A DNA stretch of 8,543 bases, from NCBI GenBank assembly GCA_050733935.1, contig JBOHUC010000066.1:1-8543 (forward strand). The letters are read 5' to 3'. A program made the position numbers and the translations under genes. The notes under the pieces are model-generated. The model worked only from the letters and a program-made list of their open reading frames with translations, ran no database searches and was not told the DNA's origin. This document shows, piece after piece, positions 6,475-8,543 of this stretch (the stretch's first letter is position 1; each line of letters begins with the position of its first letter). This DNA comes from JBOHUC01 sp050733935 (GTDB taxonomy: Bacteria; Eisenbacteria; RBG-16-71-46; DASYSL01).

Positions 6475-7980
6475 TCAGTACTTGGCGAGGCTCGGATCCA
6501 CGTCGTCGGCCCACGCGTGGATGCCGCCCTTCAAGTTCCACATGCGCGCGCCCGAGAACCCGGCCTGCTTGAGGAACGCGATCGCCTGCGCGGAACGCAC
6601 TCCCGTGCGGCAGTGGACGACCATCTCGCTGGCCGAGTCGAGCTCGGACATCCGCGCCGGCAGCTCGCCGAGCGGGATGAGCTTCGATCCCGGAATCCGG
6701 CACAGCTCGAACTCCAGCGGCTCGCGCACGTCGAGGACGACCACGTCGTCGCCGCGCTCGAGGCGCGTGTTCAACTCCTTTGCGCTGATCTCCTGGACGC
6801 CGGTCATCGAGAGATCCACCTCCGGACGAATGCCACAGAACTCGTTGTAGTCGATGAGCTCGGTGACGGTCGGATGGGGACCGCACACCGGACACTCGGG
6901 GTCCTTCCTGAGCTTCAACTCGCGAAACGACATCGCGAGCGCGTCGAACAGGAGCAGGCGTCCGACGAGCGGCTCGCCGATTCCGAGCACGAGCTTCACG
7001 ACCTCGTTCGCCTGCAGGAGCCCGACGATCCCGGGCAGGATTCCGAGCACGCCGCCCTCCGCGCACGAAGGAACGAGCCCGGGCGGCGGCGGCTCCGGAT
7101 ACAGGCAGCGATAGCACGGACCGCCCTTCGTCGCAAAGACGGACGCCTGGCCCTCGAAGCGGAAGATCGAGCCGTAGACGTTCGGCCGCCCCGTGAGCAC
7201 GCACGCGTCGTTCACGAGATAGCGCGTCGGGAAGTTGTCGGTCCCGTCGGCGACCAGGTCGTAACCCCGCACGATGTCGAGTGCGTTTTCGGACGAGAGC
7301 ATGGTCTCGTGACCGACGACCTCGACGTTGGGATTGATGTCCCGAATGCGATCGGTCGCGGAATCGAGCTTGGGGCGCCCGACGTCCTTCGTGCCGTGCA
7401 CGACCTGACGCTGGAGATTCGTCTCGTCGACCACGTCCGCATCGACGAGTCCGAGGCGCCCGATCCCCGCGGCGGCGAGATAGAGAGCAAGCGGCGAGCC
7501 GAGCCCGCCCACTCCGACCAGAAGCACGCTCGCGTTCTTGAGCTTCACCTGCCCCGCAAGCCCGACCTCGGGAAGGATAAGGTGGCGGCTGTAGCGCCGG
7601 ACCTCCTCCTTCGTGAGCGGAAGGTCGCGGACCCCGGCGCGCCGCATCGCGGCCTGCGCGGCCGCGACCTTCTCCTCCTTCGTTTCCGGGCCATCCTTCG
7701 TGTCCGCGCCACCGGCGATCGAAGGCACGATCGAAACCGTATCGCCGGGCGCAAGCGGAGTGGAGAGCCCGGAAAGCTCGCGCACGTCGGTGTCGTTCCG
7801 GAACACGTTGACGAACGAGTGCACGCGGCCGTCGCCCCGTAGAACCTGCTCGCGCAGCGCCGGAGCCTCCACGAACAGCGCTTCGAGCGCCGCACCGACG
7901 TCTGCCGCCGTGACTTCGACCGACGCGCGGCGTCCGACGTGGGCGCGCAACGGACCCGGAATGAGAATGCGCACGCTCAC
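6475..7980 (-). CDS. Fusion of MoaD/ThiS/CysO-like sulfur carrier, MoeB/ThiF E1-like adenylyltransferase and rhodanese
   Basis: This 501-residue protein has three domains. Residues 1-91 form a ubiquitin-like sulfur-carrier fold ending in IVPSIAGG, like the VAGG ends of MoaD and CysO, but here Gly90-Gly91 continue into a charged linker (ADTKDGPETKEEK, about 92-120). Residues about 121-380 are a MoeB/ThiF domain: EVRRYSRHLILPEVG entry, nucleotide loop GVGGLGS (156-162), Asp180, Arg191, Lys204, catalytic Asp248, zinc cysteines C289/C292 and C363/C366, and likely thioester cysteine C306. Residues about 395-495 are a rhodanese with active Cys457 in HCRTGVRS. MoeB-rhodanese proteins such as MoeZ and MOCS3 adenylate a carrier's terminal glycine and make it a thiocarboxylate. 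Neighbouring cysM and mec point to cysteine synthesis, though molybdopterin or tRNA thiolation is possible. The GTG start overlaps the mec stop codon. The frame is open with no stop between domains. Confidence 0.92.
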   Translation of the reverse strand: MSVRILIPGPLRAHVGRRASVEVTAADVGAALEALFVEAPALREQVLRGDGRVHSFVNVFRNDTDVRELSGLSTPLAPGDTVSIVPSIAGGADTKDGPETKEEKVAAAQAAMRRAGVRDLPLTKEEVRRYSRHLILPEVGLAGQVKLKNASVLLVGVGGLGSPLALYLAAAGIGRLGLVDADVVDETNLQRQVVHGTKDVGRPKLDSATDRIRDINPNVEVVGHETMLSSENALDIVRGYDLVADGTDNFPTRYLVNDACVLTGRPNVYGSIFRFEGQASVFATKGGPCYRCLYPEPPPPGLVPSCAEGGVLGILPGIVGLLQANEVVKLVLGIGEPLVGRLLLFDALAMSFRELKLRKDPECPVCGPHPTVTELIDYNEFCGIRPEVDLSMTGVQEISAKELNTRLERGDDVVVLDVREPLEFELCRIPGSKLIPLGELPARMSELDSASEMVVHCRTGVRSAQAIAFLKQAGFSGARMWNLKGGIHAWADDVDPSLAKY

Positions 7981-8429
7981 GCGGCTCCTCCCCCGAGCTC
8001 CATCGGGACGAACGCCGAGCCCGTGTCGTTTCCCGTGAGGCCGCGGGTGAGCTCGAACGCGTTGAGCTCCGCCGGCTCGCCCCGCAGCACGCTTGCGATC
8101 AGGTACGCGTAATCCGCCCAGGCGTGCGCCCGGTCGAACTCGGAGGGACGCGCCGGCGCGTCCGGATGCGAATGATAGAAGCCCACGATGTCGTACCCCC
8201 TCCGGTCTGCGTCGCGCTGCACGCGTGCGAACTCCTCGGGCGGGATGAGATAGCGGTTCGCCGGCGAGTCCTCGCGCGCGTTGGTCGCCCGTGCGAGCTC
8301 GACCACGCGCAGAGCCCCGTCTTCGCGCGTCCCGACCAGGAACCCGCAGCACTCCTCGGGATAAGTCGCGCGCGCGTGCGCGACGATCGCCGCACGATGT
8401 TCCGCGTCGAGCAGAACCCGTCGCGTCAC
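7977..8429 (-). CDS. mec: JAMM/MPN+ zinc metalloprotease, Mec-like
   Basis: This 150-residue single-domain protease is of the length expected for bacterial JAMM proteins. Catalytic Glu26 sits in PEECCGFLVG. The JAMM signature is HSHP(x)6SEFD, with zinc ligands His86, His88 and Asp99 and the conserved Ser96. Mec of Mycobacterium tuberculosis hydrolyses the CysO-cysteine adduct to release cysteine. Its relative HcyD in Wolinella trims a residue after the Gly-Gly of the carrier HcyS. Placement between a cysteine synthase and a protein with an internal carrier Gly-Gly suggests one or both of these reactions here. The GTG start overlaps the cysteine synthase stop as GTGA, and its own stop overlaps the next start as GTGA. 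A run of seven G bases at 8434-8440 followed by AGG forms a purine-rich but very close ribosome-binding region. The protein is probably cytoplasmic; no signal peptide is seen. Family certain, substrate inferred. Confidence 0.9.
   Translation of the reverse strand: MTRRVLLDAEHRAAIVAHARATYPEECCGFLVGTREDGALRVVELARATNAREDSPANRYLIPPEEFARVQRDADRRGYDIVGFYHSHPDAPARPSEFDRAHAWADYAYLIASVLRGEPAELNAFELTRGLTGNDTGSAFVPMELGGGAA
7985..7994 (-). promoter_or_regulatory. Ribosome binding site of the carrier-E1-rhodanese fusion gene
   Basis: On the minus strand GGGGGAGGAG lies just before the GTG at 7980, with GGAGG ending 6 bases from it. This fixes initiation at the N-terminus of the carrier domain, so the fused form should be made. 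No comparable site precedes the internal Met112. Confidence 0.75.
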
Positions 8430-8543
8430 TCCTCCCCCCCGAGCCAGAAGCCTTCGCTCGCGTAGCGGCCGCCGCCGTCGGCCAGGAGCGCCACCACGAC
8501 GCCGGCCTCGAGCGTCCCCGCGACTTCGAGCGCGGCCTCGAGG
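8426..8543 (-). CDS. cysM: Cysteine synthase (CysM/CysK family), C-terminal 38 residues only
   Basis: The window ends inside this gene, which runs leftwards. The visible end includes LEAGVVVALLADGGGRYASEGFW and finishes LGGEE. It matches the final strand and turn of PLP-dependent cysteine synthases, where a hydrophobic strand is followed by D-[AG]-G-x-[RK]-Y-x-S. The active-site lysine and PLP-binding loop lie beyond the right edge and cannot be checked. The stop codon overlaps the Mec-like start, so the two are probably co-translated. CysM rather than CysK is inferred from the protease and carrier neighbours, as in the mycobacterial mec-cysO-cysM cluster, where CysM uses the thiocarboxylated carrier as sulfur donor. 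The fragment is short, so the family call is good but not certain. Confidence 0.75.
   Translation of the reverse strand, partial: LEAALEVAGTLEAGVVVALLADGGGRYASEGFWLGGEE

Noticed and set aside
7981..8352. An N-terminal extension of the carrier-E1-rhodanese frame into the protease gene
   Set aside because: The extra residues are Arg-rich and overlap the clear JAMM protease in another frame. The GTG at 7980 has a good ribosome-binding site and begins the carrier fold.
1..8543. CRISPR arrays, tRNA or rRNA genes, insertion sequences, phage genes or attachment sites
   Set aside because: I found no array-like spaced repeats, no tRNA cloverleaf segments, no transposase or integrase motifs, and no sharp change in base composition.

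Overview
This is a GC-rich bacterial window with almost no intergenic DNA. Nearly every codon ends in G or C. A secreted beta-barrel of the Omp85 type indicates a Gram-negative (two-membrane) organism. I cannot fix the phylum from sequence alone. GC-rich lineages such as Candidatus Eisenbacteria, Gemmatimonadota or a deltaproteobacterial relative would fit, and this is a weak inference.

Left half, plus strand (1-5154), is one tightly packed run of five genes. First comes the C-terminal part of an NtrY-like sensor histidine kinase, which the window edge cuts off. It overlaps by ATGA a complete NtrC/NtrX-type sigma-54 activator. That gene overlaps by GTGA a signal-peptide-bearing Omp85/BamA-TamA-type barrel lacking room for POTRA domains. 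A secreted DUF4390-like protein follows after 11 bases, then a 4,5-DOPA dioxygenase-like (LigB/YgiD) enzyme. The last junction is unusual. Four copies of a 14-bp repeat, each carrying ATGA, make a chain of three five-codon mini-ORFs linking the DUF4390 stop codon to the dioxygenase start codon.

Right half, minus strand (5173-8543), is read from right to left. It begins with the last 38 codons of a cysteine synthase (CysM/CysK family). A JAMM/Mec-type metalloprotease overlaps it by GTGA. A 501-residue fusion overlaps that by GTGA and consists of a MoaD/ThiS/CysO-like sulfur-carrier domain, a MoeB/ThiF E1-like adenylyltransferase and a rhodanese domain. A PilT/PilU-type retraction ATPase follows after a short gap, and its stop codon lies 18 bases from the converging dioxygenase gene.

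The cysM-mec-fusion trio looks like the protein-thiocarboxylate route to cysteine known from Mycobacterium tuberculosis (CysO-CysM-Mec with MoeZ). Here the carrier is fused to its own activating enzyme and sulfurtransferase, so its Gly-Gly end is internal. The adjacent protease is an obvious candidate for freeing it. This trio and the mini-ORF ladder are the two most interesting points in the window.
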